Below are positions 8,797 to 17,480 of a stretch of DNA of 64,000 bases, piece by piece. Numbering within the stretch: position 1 is the stretch's first letter; the number at the start of each line of letters is the position of its first letter. The notes under the pieces were generated by a model. The model was not told the origin of the DNA. It did not search any database and saw only the letters and a program-made list of their open reading frames with translations. Position numbers and translations under genes: made by a program. The DNA is from CADEED01 sp035995425. GTDB lineage: Bacteria; Pseudomonadota; Gammaproteobacteria; Steroidobacterales; Steroidobacteraceae. Location: contig DASYKM010000222.1 of the NCBI GenBank assembly GCA_035995425.1, positions 1 to 64,000 of the forward strand, written 5' to 3'.

Positions 8797-9318
8797 TCAA
8801 TCGGTCTGTCGATACTTGTCGTGGCAGGACTTGCAGGTCTGCGCCACCTTGAGGAATTGCTGACTGACCGCCTGCGTATCGCTGCTGGCGGCGAGGCGCG
8901 CCAGCGTGTTCGCCTCGCGCGCGAAGTCCGCGGTCAGCGCGCGAAATTTTTCCGAGTCGGCAAACACCTCATCGCGTGCCGCGGTTTCGCGCCAGCCTTT
9001 GCCGTCCGCGGTCCCCGGCGCGAACAAGGCATCGAGCCCTGAATTCGCCACGGCCGCGAGCGCAGTGGCCGCACTTTGGATTTCCTGGCTGTCGTGCGAG
9101 CCCGCGAGCGCACTCTTGAGACGGCCGGAGTTCCAGGCGATGACCTGGAAAGCCGACTGGCGCCATTTGATCAAGGCCTCGGGCCGTGGCGCGTTCTGCG
9201 CCGGCGCGGCCGGGCTCACCAAGGCGATGCCGGCGGACAGCAACAGCACCTCCCGCCAGGGTCGCGCACGCGTAACTCTGCGGTTACGAAAATGAGACCG
9301 CGCCTCGACCTGGATCAT
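8797..9318 (-). CDS. Exported cytochrome c' (class II), first gene of the redox operon
   Basis: 173 residues. A long basic N-terminus precedes a signal segment (VLLLSAGIALVSPAAPAQ). The body has LIKWRQSAFQVIAWNSGRLKSAL, corresponding to the cytochrome c' first helix, and terminal CKSCHDKYRQTD. It resembles the next gene in layout, so the two are probably duplicates. It heads a run of eight same-strand genes ending at 2234. The start is uncertain because nothing like a good ribosome site lies at the right spacing. Confidence 0.82.
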   Translation of the reverse strand: MIQVEARSHFRNRRVTRARPWREVLLLSAGIALVSPAAPAQNAPRPEALIKWRQSAFQVIAWNSGRLKSALAGSHDSQEIQSAATALAAVANSGLDALFAPGTADGKGWRETAARDEVFADSEKFRALTADFAREANTLARLAASSDTQAVSQQFLKVAQTCKSCHDKYRQTD

Positions 9319-9453
9319 CCTGGCATCGCCTAACTATCTTGTTTGGGGCGCGTACCTCAACACGTGCACGAGTGCGGCGGAACGATCCGATCGGCATAAG
9401 CGAATGCGATCCGGCGATTTCACCGCGCGCGGCGTACGCCGTAAGGTCGCGTC

Positions 9454-9654
9454 ATGGATTCGCAGCTCGCACCCGACGTCCACCGCCACAGCGACGACCG
9501 CCGACGCAGCGGCGCCGACATCCTGCGCGTGCTCGCGGCGCTCGGAGTGCTGGCGGGTCTCGCCGCGCTGGACGGCGCGGAAGAGCCGCGTGACCTGTCC
9601 GGCCAGTCTCCCGCGAGTGCCGCCGAAAGCGGCGACACTCAACATCGACTTTAG
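9454..9654 (+). CDS. Possible small membrane-associated protein, 66 aa
   Basis: Begins ATGGATTCGCAG with TAAGG 7 bases upstream. Codons are strongly G/C-ending (GCC, CTG, CGC, GAC), as in neighbouring genes. The product is a charged N-terminus (HRHSDDRRRSGAD), one hydrophobic stretch (ILRVLAALGVLAGLAAL, about 23-39) and a polar tail. It converges on the metallo-hydrolase gene and overlaps its last 4 bases. No family recognised. It could be a chance reading frame in high-GC DNA. Confidence 0.4.
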   Translation: MDSQLAPDVHRHSDDRRRSGADILRVLAALGVLAGLAALDGAEEPRDLSGQSPASAAESGDTQHRL

Positions 9655-11120
9655 TTTGGCGCCCGTTCGGGCAGGCGCAACGCCGTCCGAAAGTCGGCGA
9701 TCGCCTTGACCGTGCCGTGCAGCGGGGCAATGCGCTGCACATCGAGTCCAAGGCGCTCGATGTTTTGATACAGGTTCATCCACAACGGACTGACCATCGC
9801 CGGCGGAGTGGCGCCGGCTGGCGTCGGCGTCCAGGCGTCGGCTTCGATCAGAATTTTCTGCGCCGGCAGATAGACCATCGCGAAGGCATCGTTGTGGCCG
9901 CTGCCTTCGATGCGGTGGATCTCGATGGGCCGCTCGGCGTCGGCGAGCACGAGCCGGGTGGTGAAAGTCTCGAAGCGCGGCTTGCGATCCGACTTTGCCA
10001 GGCGATCGGGATTCAACCTGCGCGGCGCGCGCCATGCGCGCGCGTAGTAAGCCGCGTTGCGTTCGTGCGTGACCACGATTGCGCCCTCGGCCACGAAGGT
10101 TCGCAAGCCCCCGGCGTGGTCGAAATGCGCGTGCGTGTTGATCACGCGCCGGATCTTCTTTCCGGGGAACAGCTCACGCACCTTGGCGATTATTGCGAGC
10201 GAGCGTTCTTCGTTGAGTGGAGCTTCGATGACGACGATGCCGTCGCGTTGCTCTATGGCGAGACTGTTGTGCGTGCCGCCACCGAGGTGAACCACGCCGG
10301 ACGCGAGCTCGGTGACAACCACCTCGCTCACCGACGGCGACGGATTCGCCGCGACCTCCGCCGGAACGGCGAAGGCCACGGCATTGTTGATGCGCAGCGC
10401 GCTCACACTCAGTTGATACCAGGGCATGCCGGCCACCAAACGCTCGATGCGTGTCGGGAAACGCACGCCGTCAAAATCGCGGTACTCGGAATAGCGCCAC
10501 TCGATGGGCGTGTCGCCGAGCACGGCGGAGTCCATGAACGTGCGGACGTGGGCGAGGTCGCCCTGCGAATTGATCAGGCCTTCGTACCCGTACTTGCCGA
10601 GTTTGAAATTGACCGACAAACCTTCTTTCACGCGACGCACCGAGGCGTGATTCGCCAGCGCGGCCTTCACGAACCCGTGCGGCGATGCCCAAAGCTCGGC
10701 ATTGCGCTCGGCGAGATTCGACGGAATCGCCGTGGGCCCCGGAGCCAGGTTCCAGCTGACACCGTCGACGGCGTATTGATCCATGGTCGCTTCGGCTGGC
10801 GGGCGCTCGCGTCCTGGTTCCTGCTCCTGCACGCGGTGGTATTTCGCGTGCACCGCGGCGCGCGCGTAGTCGAGCGTGGCGACGTAGTCATCAACGATGA
10901 ACGGCGGCCACGGCAGCCCGGGCGCCGGAGCCTGCGTAAACTGGAAGTATTTTCCGTGCGCCTCGAATTCGACGCTTTGAATTGCCTGGAGGCGAAGCTT
11001 GTCGGCGGCGTGGATCAGGCTTCGATCCAGCTTCGCGGCCATAGCCAGCGTCGGCAAGAGAAAAATCGTCGCGACCATCCTGGCAATGGTGGACGCCGCG
11101 CACGCCTTGCCCGTCTTCAT
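9651..11120 (-). CDS. Exported metallo-beta-lactamase-fold hydrolase
   Basis: 489 residues with signal peptide (about 1-28) and a GGGGGAG site just before the ATG. An N-terminal all-beta region of about 260 residues precedes the MBL domain: GVVHLGGGTHNSLAIEQRDGIVVIEAP, the metal-binding motif THAHFDHAGG (about 345-354), IEGSGHNDAF (third metal His) and a late LHGT His. The fold predicts a binuclear-metal hydrolase acting in the periplasm. It begins 21 bases after the oxidoreductase gene, so the two are probably one operon. Substrate unknown. Confidence 0.85.
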   Translation of the reverse strand: MKTGKACAASTIARMVATIFLLPTLAMAAKLDRSLIHAADKLRLQAIQSVEFEAHGKYFQFTQAPAPGLPWPPFIVDDYVATLDYARAAVHAKYHRVQEQEPGRERPPAEATMDQYAVDGVSWNLAPGPTAIPSNLAERNAELWASPHGFVKAALANHASVRRVKEGLSVNFKLGKYGYEGLINSQGDLAHVRTFMDSAVLGDTPIEWRYSEYRDFDGVRFPTRIERLVAGMPWYQLSVSALRINNAVAFAVPAEVAANPSPSVSEVVVTELASGVVHLGGGTHNSLAIEQRDGIVVIEAPLNEERSLAIIAKVRELFPGKKIRRVINTHAHFDHAGGLRTFVAEGAIVVTHERNAAYYARAWRAPRRLNPDRLAKSDRKPRFETFTTRLVLADAERPIEIHRIEGSGHNDAFAMVYLPAQKILIEADAWTPTPAGATPPAMVSPLWMNLYQNIERLGLDVQRIAPLHGTVKAIADFRTALRLPERAPN

Positions 11121-11141
11121 GACTCCCCCTTCGATTCGAGA

Positions 11142-12137
11142 CTACTGGTGCTTCATCGTCGGGCCTGGCGACACCTTGATGATGAGTTTCCCGCGCGTGT
11201 GCCCGCTGCGGTTGCTGTCCCAGGCCTTGGATGCATCGGCCAGAGAATAGGACTCTTCGACGAACACCTTGAATTTTCCGGCTTCGGCGAGCTCCACCAC
11301 GCGCGCCAGCAGCTCGGCGCTGGGCGCGCCGGTTTCGCGATCCGGGCGCGCGCAACGGATTTTCGCCGCGGCGCAAGCCTCGGGATTGGCGGGGCCAACG
11401 ATGGACACGAGCACGCCACCTTGACGCACCACGCCGATCGAACGCGCGGTCGTGTCGGCATCGGCCGTGTTCAGCACCAGGTCCACGTTCCTGACCACGT
11501 CTTCGAACTTCTGGCTCTTGTAATCGATGACCTGGTCCGCGCCGATCGAGCGCAGGAACTCATGATTGTTAGGTGAGGCGGTGCCGATGACGCGCGCACC
11601 CGCCGCCTTGGCGATCTGCACGGCGGCGGAACCCACGCCGCCCGCCGCGCCGTGGATGAGCACGGTCTGGCCGCGGGCGATCTTGCCGGCTTCGTGCAGT
11701 GCACGGTAGGCGGTCTCGCCGGCGATGGGCATGCCGGCGGCTTCCTCGAAAGTCATCGATTTCGGTTTCCTCGCGAGGCTGTTCACGGGAATGACGGCGT
11801 ATTCGGCATAGCTGCCGCTGCGGCGCGCGAACCCGAGAACCTGGTCGCCGATTTTCCAACCGGTGACGCCCTCGCCGAGCGTGTCGATGGTTCCGGAAAC
11901 ATCGGTGCCGGGCACCATCCCGAGGCGCCGCACCGCGGCTTTCCAGTCGACGGGATTCACACCGGCGGCGCGCACCTTGATGAGCACCTCGCCCGCACCC
12001 GGCTGCGGTACCGGCCGGGTCTGCACCGACAATCGTCCGCCCTCACCCACCTCGGCGGCCTGCATCTTGTCGGGCGCGGCCTCGGCTCCGAAACTGAGAA
12101 GCAGCGCGAGACCCACCAACCGGAAGCTTGAACGCAC
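11142..12137 (-). CDS. Exported zinc-independent quinone oxidoreductase-like MDR protein
   Basis: 331 residues starting at GTG 12137, with AAGGAG 7 bases upstream. A signal peptide (about 1-20, LSFGAEA) is unusual for this normally cytoplasmic family. Medium-chain dehydrogenase/reductase features: GEVLIKVRAAGVNPVDWK, GTDVSGTIDTLGEGV, and the NADPH-binding HGAAGGVGSAAVQIAKAAG (about 162-180). The structural-zinc Cys cluster is missing, as in quinone oxidoreductases. It lies 21 bases upstream of the metallo-hydrolase gene. Confidence 0.83.
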   Translation of the reverse strand: MRSSFRLVGLALLLSFGAEAAPDKMQAAEVGEGGRLSVQTRPVPQPGAGEVLIKVRAAGVNPVDWKAAVRRLGMVPGTDVSGTIDTLGEGVTGWKIGDQVLGFARRSGSYAEYAVIPVNSLARKPKSMTFEEAAGMPIAGETAYRALHEAGKIARGQTVLIHGAAGGVGSAAVQIAKAAGARVIGTASPNNHEFLRSIGADQVIDYKSQKFEDVVRNVDLVLNTADADTTARSIGVVRQGGVLVSIVGPANPEACAAAKIRCARPDRETGAPSAELLARVVELAEAGKFKVFVEESYSLADASKAWDSNRSGHTRGKLIIKVSPGPTMKHQ

Positions 12138-12251
12138 GCAGGTACTCCTTACTTATGCGGGTATCGTCGCCCACCCGGATGAGACCGGTGGACGGTCGAA
12201 AAGTGCACGATCCTGTCACATTCGCGTTCCGATATCGTCCGCGCCAAGTAA

Positions 12252-12266
12252 CCGGTTTCAAACCGG
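12252..12266. promoter_or_regulatory. 15-bp inverted repeat in a divergent promoter region
   Basis: CCGGTTTCAAACCGG (12252-12266) is an odd-length perfect palindrome in the 172-base divergent spacer between the oxidoreductase and the FAD/NAD(P) gene, about 44 bases before the latter's start. It could be an operator; no regulator gene lies beside it. Confidence 0.3.
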
Positions 12267-12309
12267 CGCGGAATCGACGCCGTGACCGCGGGCTCCGGAT
12301 ACTGCGCGC

Positions 12310-13794
12310 ATGCAGGCCAGAAGCCATGGAGCGGCGAGCGCCGCGATCCCGAACGCACCGAACACGGAAACGACACCGCCGGGGCACACCATCGCGATCG
12401 TCGGCGCCGGATTTTGCGGAACCGCGGTAGCCATTCAACTGTTGCGTCAGGCGGCTTCGATGGCATCGCCCGGAAGCCTGCGGATCGTCTTGATCGATCC
12501 ACGGGCGGAAATCGGCGCGGGCGTCGCCTACGCCACGCGCGACTATCCCTACCCGCTCAACGTGGCCGCCGGCCAGATGTCGCTCGACGGCGCAAACCCC
12601 GGCGACTTCCTCGAGTTCGCGCACGACCAGGGCGTTCATGCCGGCCCGGGTGACTATCTACCGCGGCAGGTGTATGGCGACTACCTGCGCGCACGCTTCG
12701 CCGAAGCGCTGGCCGGCAAGCCGGCAAGCATCGACTGCGCGCATCGCCGCGCGCGTGCATTGCAGTTGCGGCGCGGCGGCGACGGCCGCTGGATCCTGTG
12801 GCTCGACGACGGCAGCGCGTTGTCCGCCGACGATGTCGTGCTGGCACTCGGCAATCCGCCGCCGGCCTGCCTCGCCGAGCTCGCACCGATTGCCGGCAGC
12901 GATCGCTACGTGCGTGACCCGTGGAGCATCGGCAAAATCGCCGACCAGGGAATCGACAGTGTGTTGCTGGTCGGCAGCGGCCTCACGATGGTCGACGCGG
13001 CGCTTCGACTCGCCGCCATCCGGCCGCGGGTACGGCACATACACGTGTTGTCGCGTCACGGCTGGCTGCCGGAGCCGCAGATTTCGAAACTACCGCCGCC
13101 GATCAAACCCGACGTGGCAGGCACGCTCGCGGCGGCGCGCGGATCCACCCGGCGCATCGTCAGGGCATTTCGTGACCTGGCGCGAACCGTGGATGCGGCG
13201 GGCGGCGATTGGCGCGAAGTCCTGGCGCTCGCGCGCGGTGAGCTGCCCGGGCTGTGGCGGTCGCTCGACCGTGGGCAGCGCGAACGCTTCCTGCGCCACG
13301 CGCGTTCACTGTGGGACGTACATCGTCATCGTGTACCCGCAGGTCCCCTGGGCGCGGTACGCGCCCTCATGCGCGCCGGAGTACTGGAAGTGCATGCCGG
13401 CCGCATCGAAGAAGTCGCCGCGCTCGAAGATGCGGTGGAAGTCATCTGGCGGCCGCGCGGTGCGAGTCGCACGCGCGCCTGGCTGGTCGACCGCGTGATC
13501 AACTGTACCGGACCGGAATGCAGAGCCGATCGCAATGCCGATCCGTTGGTGCAGTCACTGCTCGCCAACGGCCTCATCCGCCGCGACGCCTCCTCGCTCG
13601 GGCTCGAGGTCGCCGACGATGGCCGGCCGATTTCCGGCGACGGCGCGCCGGTAGATAGGCTGTACTACCTCGGCCCGTGGCTGCGGGCGCGCGATTGGGA
13701 AGCGACCGCGGTTCCCGAGCTGCGCGAGCATGCGGCGAGGCTGGCGCGACGTCTCGCCGCGCAAGTACAGGCAAGCGGCGCCAGATCCGGCTGA
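12310..13794 (+). CDS. FAD/NAD(P)-binding protein (COG4529-like)
   Basis: 494 residues. A first dinucleotide fold HTIAIVGAGFCGTAVAIQLL starts near residue 26; the family segment IDPRAEIGAGVAYATRDYPYPLNVAAGQMS follows at about 61-90, and a second Rossmann motif SVLLVGSGLTMVDAALRLA lies near 218. This is the layout of the NAD_binding_9/HydN-like flavoproteins, some of which act on siderophores or amino acids. No clear ribosome site precedes the ATG, but no later start keeps the FAD motif. Single gene, divergent from the oxidoreductase. Confidence 0.82.
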   Translation: MQARSHGAASAAIPNAPNTETTPPGHTIAIVGAGFCGTAVAIQLLRQAASMASPGSLRIVLIDPRAEIGAGVAYATRDYPYPLNVAAGQMSLDGANPGDFLEFAHDQGVHAGPGDYLPRQVYGDYLRARFAEALAGKPASIDCAHRRARALQLRRGGDGRWILWLDDGSALSADDVVLALGNPPPACLAELAPIAGSDRYVRDPWSIGKIADQGIDSVLLVGSGLTMVDAALRLAAIRPRVRHIHVLSRHGWLPEPQISKLPPPIKPDVAGTLAAARGSTRRIVRAFRDLARTVDAAGGDWREVLALARGELPGLWRSLDRGQRERFLRHARSLWDVHRHRVPAGPLGAVRALMRAGVLEVHAGRIEEVAALEDAVEVIWRPRGASRTRAWLVDRVINCTGPECRADRNADPLVQSLLANGLIRRDASSLGLEVADDGRPISGDGAPVDRLYYLGPWLRARDWEATAVPELREHAARLARRLAAQVQASGARSG

Positions 13795-13847
13795 TTTGGC
13801 CGGCCATTTCCCGATGACGGGTGGCCGCCGGGCTCGGGAACCCGCTC

Positions 13848-14525
13848 CTACTCCACCACCAACTTGTATCCGGAAGGCGCCGCGGTCTGCAGCAACTGCG
13901 GCACTGCCGGGTTCGCCTCGATCTTGTGGCGCAAGCGGTGCACCAGCTGCTTGAGCAATTGCCGGTCGCCAGAACCGCGGTGGCCCCAGACCTGCACCAG
14001 CAGGCGGTCGGAATTCACGGCGCGACCGGCCTGCGCCAGCAGCATCTGCATGAGCCGCAGCTCGAGCTTGGTGAGCGTGATCGGTTCGCCGTTGCCGACA
14101 CGCACCGTGTAGCCCTCGAGATCGAGCGTCACCCGCCCGGCCGACAACGGCGCGTGGGCGCGATCGGCGCTGGCGCGACGCAACAGCGCCTTGACGCGGG
14201 CTAACAAAGTCTTGGGGCTGAAAGGCTTGGTGAGATAGTCATCGGCACCGAGGTCGAGCGCCTTCACCAGGTCCTGCTCTTCGCCGCGCGCGGTGAGCAT
14301 CATCACCGGCACGTCGCCGCGGGCGCGAATGGCCGTGCACACGTCGAATCCGGAAGTACCGGGCATGTTGATGTCGAGGATCACCAGGTCCGGCGCCTCG
14401 GCGTCGAAGGTGGCGAGCGCGGCATGGCCGTCGCTGGCTTTCACCACCAGGTAGCCGGCGTTCGACAGCGAGTAGGCCACCAGCCCTAACAAGTCCAGAT
14501 CATCGTCGGCTACGAGTATCTTCAC
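13848..14525 (-). CDS. OmpR-family response regulator
   Basis: 225 residues from GTG at 14525, which overlaps the sensor kinase stop by 4 bases (GTGA); the frame is open further upstream but only inside the kinase gene. Receiver domain: KILVADDDLDLL (acidic pocket), LVILDINMPG (phospho-Asp near 51), MLTARG and DYLTKPFSP (Lys). C-terminal winged helix: LTKLELRLMQMLLAQAGRAVNSDRLL and RQLLKQLVHRLRHKIE. The partner is the adjacent kinase. It probably controls genes linked to sulfur supply, inferred from position only. Confidence 0.9.
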   Translation of the reverse strand: MKILVADDDLDLLGLVAYSLSNAGYLVVKASDGHAALATFDAEAPDLVILDINMPGTSGFDVCTAIRARGDVPVMMLTARGEEQDLVKALDLGADDYLTKPFSPKTLLARVKALLRRASADRAHAPLSAGRVTLDLEGYTVRVGNGEPITLTKLELRLMQMLLAQAGRAVNSDRLLVQVWGHRGSGDRQLLKQLVHRLRHKIEANPAVPQLLQTAAPSGYKLVVE

Positions 14526-16606
14526 GCGGCGCGCTCCTGGTCGGGTTCCACTGGCAGCGTCAACGTGAAGCGGGTCTGTCCCGCCGCGGTACGGCTGGCG
14601 GCAATGCTGCCGCCGTGACGTTCGACAATGGAACGTGAAATCCACAACCCCAGCCCCAGCCCACCGGGCTCGGGTTCCTGCGAACCGCCGCGTTTGAAGC
14701 GCTCGAATATCCCGACCGTGTCTCCTTCGGGAAGTCCGGGCCCTGAATCCTCGACCCAGGCGCTGATGAGATTGCCGTCGATATGCGCGCCAACGCGAAT
14801 CGGCGTTGCCTCGGGCGCGAACTTGCTGGCGTTGGCGATGAGATTGACGAACACCTGCGTGAGACGCGTGGCATCGCCCTGCAGCTCGAGCCCTTCGGGC
14901 ACTTCCACCTCGAGCGGCTGCTGGCGCTGGCGCAGCAGCGCTTCGACCAGCACGCGCGCGTCTTCGACGACGTCGGCGAGCTCGATGCTCTGGCGGCGCA
15001 CGTCGACCTGCCCGGATTCGATGCGCACGCTCTCCAGCAGGTTGTCGATGAGGCGGGTCAGGCGCAGCGTGCCGCGCTCCAGGGAAAGCACCAGCTCTTC
15101 CAGCTTTTCGGGCGGACTGGTTTTCAGGCCTTCCCTCAGCAGCTCGATGGAGGCGAGCTGCGCCGCCAGCGGCGTGCGGAATTCATGCGAGACGTTGGCG
15201 AGCACCGTGTCGCGCGCGCGCCGGACGCCTTCGAGCTCGGTCTCATCGCGCAACACCTGCACCTGCAGGCCATTCACCACGCGCGAGCTGGTGATGACCG
15301 TCTGCCGCACGCCGGAGGTGGTCTGCAGCTGCTCGACCGCCTGCGCACTGCCCGCCTGACGCGCACGCAGGATGGGGCAGGCGGTGGTCGCGCAGGGGCG
15401 CGTGCCCTTCGTCGACCCTTCGGGACCGCAGGGCTTGAGCACGTCGCCGCAGAATTTGCCGATGGCATCCTTGGTCTCGATGCCTAACAAACGCGCCGCC
15501 TGCGGATTCAGGTAGCGGATGTTGCGCTCCTGGTCGACGGCGTACACGCCCTCGACCACGGCCTCGAGCACCACCTGCGCCTCGGCCTCGCGATGCCGCA
15601 GCTCGGAGTTGAGATCGACCAGGTTGCGGCGCATGTCGTCCATGGTGCGAGCCAGCTGGCCGATCTCCGCGGGACCGGCGGTCGGAATCGACGTGGCGAA
15701 ATCGCCCTGCCCCAGCCGCACGGCGGCGTCGGTGAGCGCTTCGGCGGGCTTGGTGACCCGCCAGCCCAGCAACACGCCGGCGACGAGCGCCAGCACCGCG
15801 AACACGAAAGCGGTGAGGATCAGGCGCCAGACCAGCGAGCTCACCGCACGATCGGTTTCCGTGGCCGACGAGCGCGTCTCGATCAGCGCGATGCCTTCAC
15901 CGCTCGAGGAAAACACCGGGAAACTGGAGGCATAGAGCCCGAGGCTGTCGATGCGCTGCACGGCGAACCGCCCGTCGGTCATCGCCTGGGAATGCAGCGA
16001 GGTGAATTCGTTGTCGGGCGTGGCATTGAAGGCGCGATAGTTGATGAGCCGCACCGGCAGCCCGCTGTGCTCGGACAACACCCTCGCCAGCGAGTCGTCG
16101 AGCAGGTGCACCACCACCACGCTGAACGATGCGTATTGCCCCGGTAGTTTGGCCACCGCACCGACGACCGAGAACTGCGTACCGGCCGGCACCGCCATGA
16201 AACGCTCGCCCTGCTCCTGCGCCACGGCAAACAACTGCGGCCAGGGCAGATTCACGCCGCTGGCGGCCACCACCTGGCCGCCGTCGAGGATCGCACAGGC
16301 GTCGAGCTTGCTGGTTTCGCAGAAGCGTCGCAGGAAGGGCGCCAGACCTTCGCGACCGGGTTCGGTGAGCAGGCGATTGAGCGGCGGACGTTCGGCGAGC
16401 ACGCGCGCATCGGTCAGCGTGTCCTCGGCGATGCGCGTGATCTCTTCGCGTGCATTGGCGCCGGCAAGCTGCACGTGGATTTTCTGCTGGCTGTCGGCGA
16501 GGCCGCGCAGCATGTCGATGGCGAAATAGGAAATGCCCGCGGCCACCAGCAGCACGATGGCCACATTGCTGGCCGCCAGCCACCAGCCGAGGCTGTTGCG
16601 CTTCAT
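14522..16606 (-). CDS. Transmembrane PAS sensor histidine kinase
   Basis: 694 residues from ATG at 16606, overlapping the CysW stop by 4 bases. TM1 about 8-32, an extracytoplasmic sensor of about 240 residues, TM2 about 270-292, HAMP, then a PAS domain with an unusual Cys-rich loop (FCGDVLKPCG ... PCATTACPI, five Cys). HisKA has VSHEFRTPLAAQ with the phospho-His; the ATPase domain has NLIANASKFAP, DSGPGLPEG and GLGLGLWI. The Cys cluster could bind metal or sense redox/sulfur state. It is translationally coupled to sulfate permease upstream and the regulator downstream, an uncommon arrangement. Confidence 0.9.
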   Translation of the reverse strand: MKRNSLGWWLAASNVAIVLLVAAGISYFAIDMLRGLADSQQKIHVQLAGANAREEITRIAEDTLTDARVLAERPPLNRLLTEPGREGLAPFLRRFCETSKLDACAILDGGQVVAASGVNLPWPQLFAVAQEQGERFMAVPAGTQFSVVGAVAKLPGQYASFSVVVVHLLDDSLARVLSEHSGLPVRLINYRAFNATPDNEFTSLHSQAMTDGRFAVQRIDSLGLYASSFPVFSSSGEGIALIETRSSATETDRAVSSLVWRLILTAFVFAVLALVAGVLLGWRVTKPAEALTDAAVRLGQGDFATSIPTAGPAEIGQLARTMDDMRRNLVDLNSELRHREAEAQVVLEAVVEGVYAVDQERNIRYLNPQAARLLGIETKDAIGKFCGDVLKPCGPEGSTKGTRPCATTACPILRARQAGSAQAVEQLQTTSGVRQTVITSSRVVNGLQVQVLRDETELEGVRRARDTVLANVSHEFRTPLAAQLASIELLREGLKTSPPEKLEELVLSLERGTLRLTRLIDNLLESVRIESGQVDVRRQSIELADVVEDARVLVEALLRQRQQPLEVEVPEGLELQGDATRLTQVFVNLIANASKFAPEATPIRVGAHIDGNLISAWVEDSGPGLPEGDTVGIFERFKRGGSQEPEPGGLGLGLWISRSIVERHGGSIAASRTAAGQTRFTLTLPVEPDQERAA

Positions 16607-17478
16607 CGGCGCCGATACCCCGCGCGTCCTTCGACCAGCGTCTTGATGATCAGCGTGGCGACGGCGAGCAGCGACAACACCGATGCCAGGGCGAACGCGC
16701 CCACCATGTTGTACTCGTTGTACAGCGCTTCGATTTGCAGTGGCATTGTCATGGTCACACCGCCAACGAGACCGGAGACCACGGAAACGGCGCCGAATTC
16801 GCCCATGGCGCGCGCATTGCACAGGATGACGCCGTAGATCAGGCCCCAGCGGATGCGCGGCAGCGTAACACGGAAGAACGTGAACCAGCCGCCGGCGCCG
16901 AGCGTGATGGCGGCTTCCTCTTCGTCATTGCCGAGCTGTTGCATGAGCGGGATGAGCTCACGCGCGACGTACGGGAACGTGACGAACATCGTCGCGAGGA
17001 TGATGCCCGGCAGCGCGTACACGATGTTGATGTCGTGGTCCTGGAGCCAGGCGCCGAACCAGCCGTTGAGGCCGAACAGCAATACATAGATGAGTCCGGA
17101 CACCACCGGCGACACCGCGAGCGGCAGGTCGATCAGCGTGATGAGAATGCTCTTGCCGCGAAATTCGAACTTGGCGATACACCAGGCGGCGGTGATGCCG
17201 AACACCGTGTTCAACGGCACGACGATGGCCGCCGTGGTCAAGGTCAGGCGGATCGCGGCGCGCGTCTCCGCATTGGAAAAGCTCGAAAGATATGCGGCCC
17301 AACCCTTCTCGAGCGCCATGGCGAATACCGCTGCCAGCGGCGCCGCCAGCAGCGCACCCAGGAACGTGAGCGAGACGGTGATCAGCAGCCAGCGCACCAG
17401 GGTCGAACGCAAGTTGGTGTGTCCAGGCCGGGTAGCTAGTTCGGCGGCAACGTCCGCGTGTGAGGATGGCCCGCCCAT
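16603..17478 (-). CDS. cysW: Sulfate/thiosulfate ABC transporter permease CysW
   Basis: 291 residues with six predicted membrane helices. The permease EAA-like loop EEEAAITLGAGGWFTFFRVTLPRIRWGLIYGVIL and LIDLPLAVSPVVSGLIYVLLFG are typical of CysW, as is ARAMGEFGAVSVVSG near the end. It starts 2 bases after the CysT stop and its own stop overlaps the kinase start. With CysT it forms the membrane channel of the importer. No periplasmic sulfate-binding protein gene accompanies it. Confidence 0.92.
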   Translation of the reverse strand: MGGPSSHADVAAELATRPGHTNLRSTLVRWLLITVSLTFLGALLAAPLAAVFAMALEKGWAAYLSSFSNAETRAAIRLTLTTAAIVVPLNTVFGITAAWCIAKFEFRGKSILITLIDLPLAVSPVVSGLIYVLLFGLNGWFGAWLQDHDINIVYALPGIILATMFVTFPYVARELIPLMQQLGNDEEEAAITLGAGGWFTFFRVTLPRIRWGLIYGVILCNARAMGEFGAVSVVSGLVGGVTMTMPLQIEALYNEYNMVGAFALASVLSLLAVATLIIKTLVEGRAGYRRR

Positions 17479-17480
17479 GT

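Noticed and set aside
9717..11576. 619-codon plus-strand frame
   Set aside because: Antisense to the metallo-hydrolase, which has THAHFDHAGG, and runs into the oxidoreductase gene.
12252..12266. Palindrome as a mobile-element terminus
   Set aside because: No matching copy or target duplication nearby; listed only as a possible operator.
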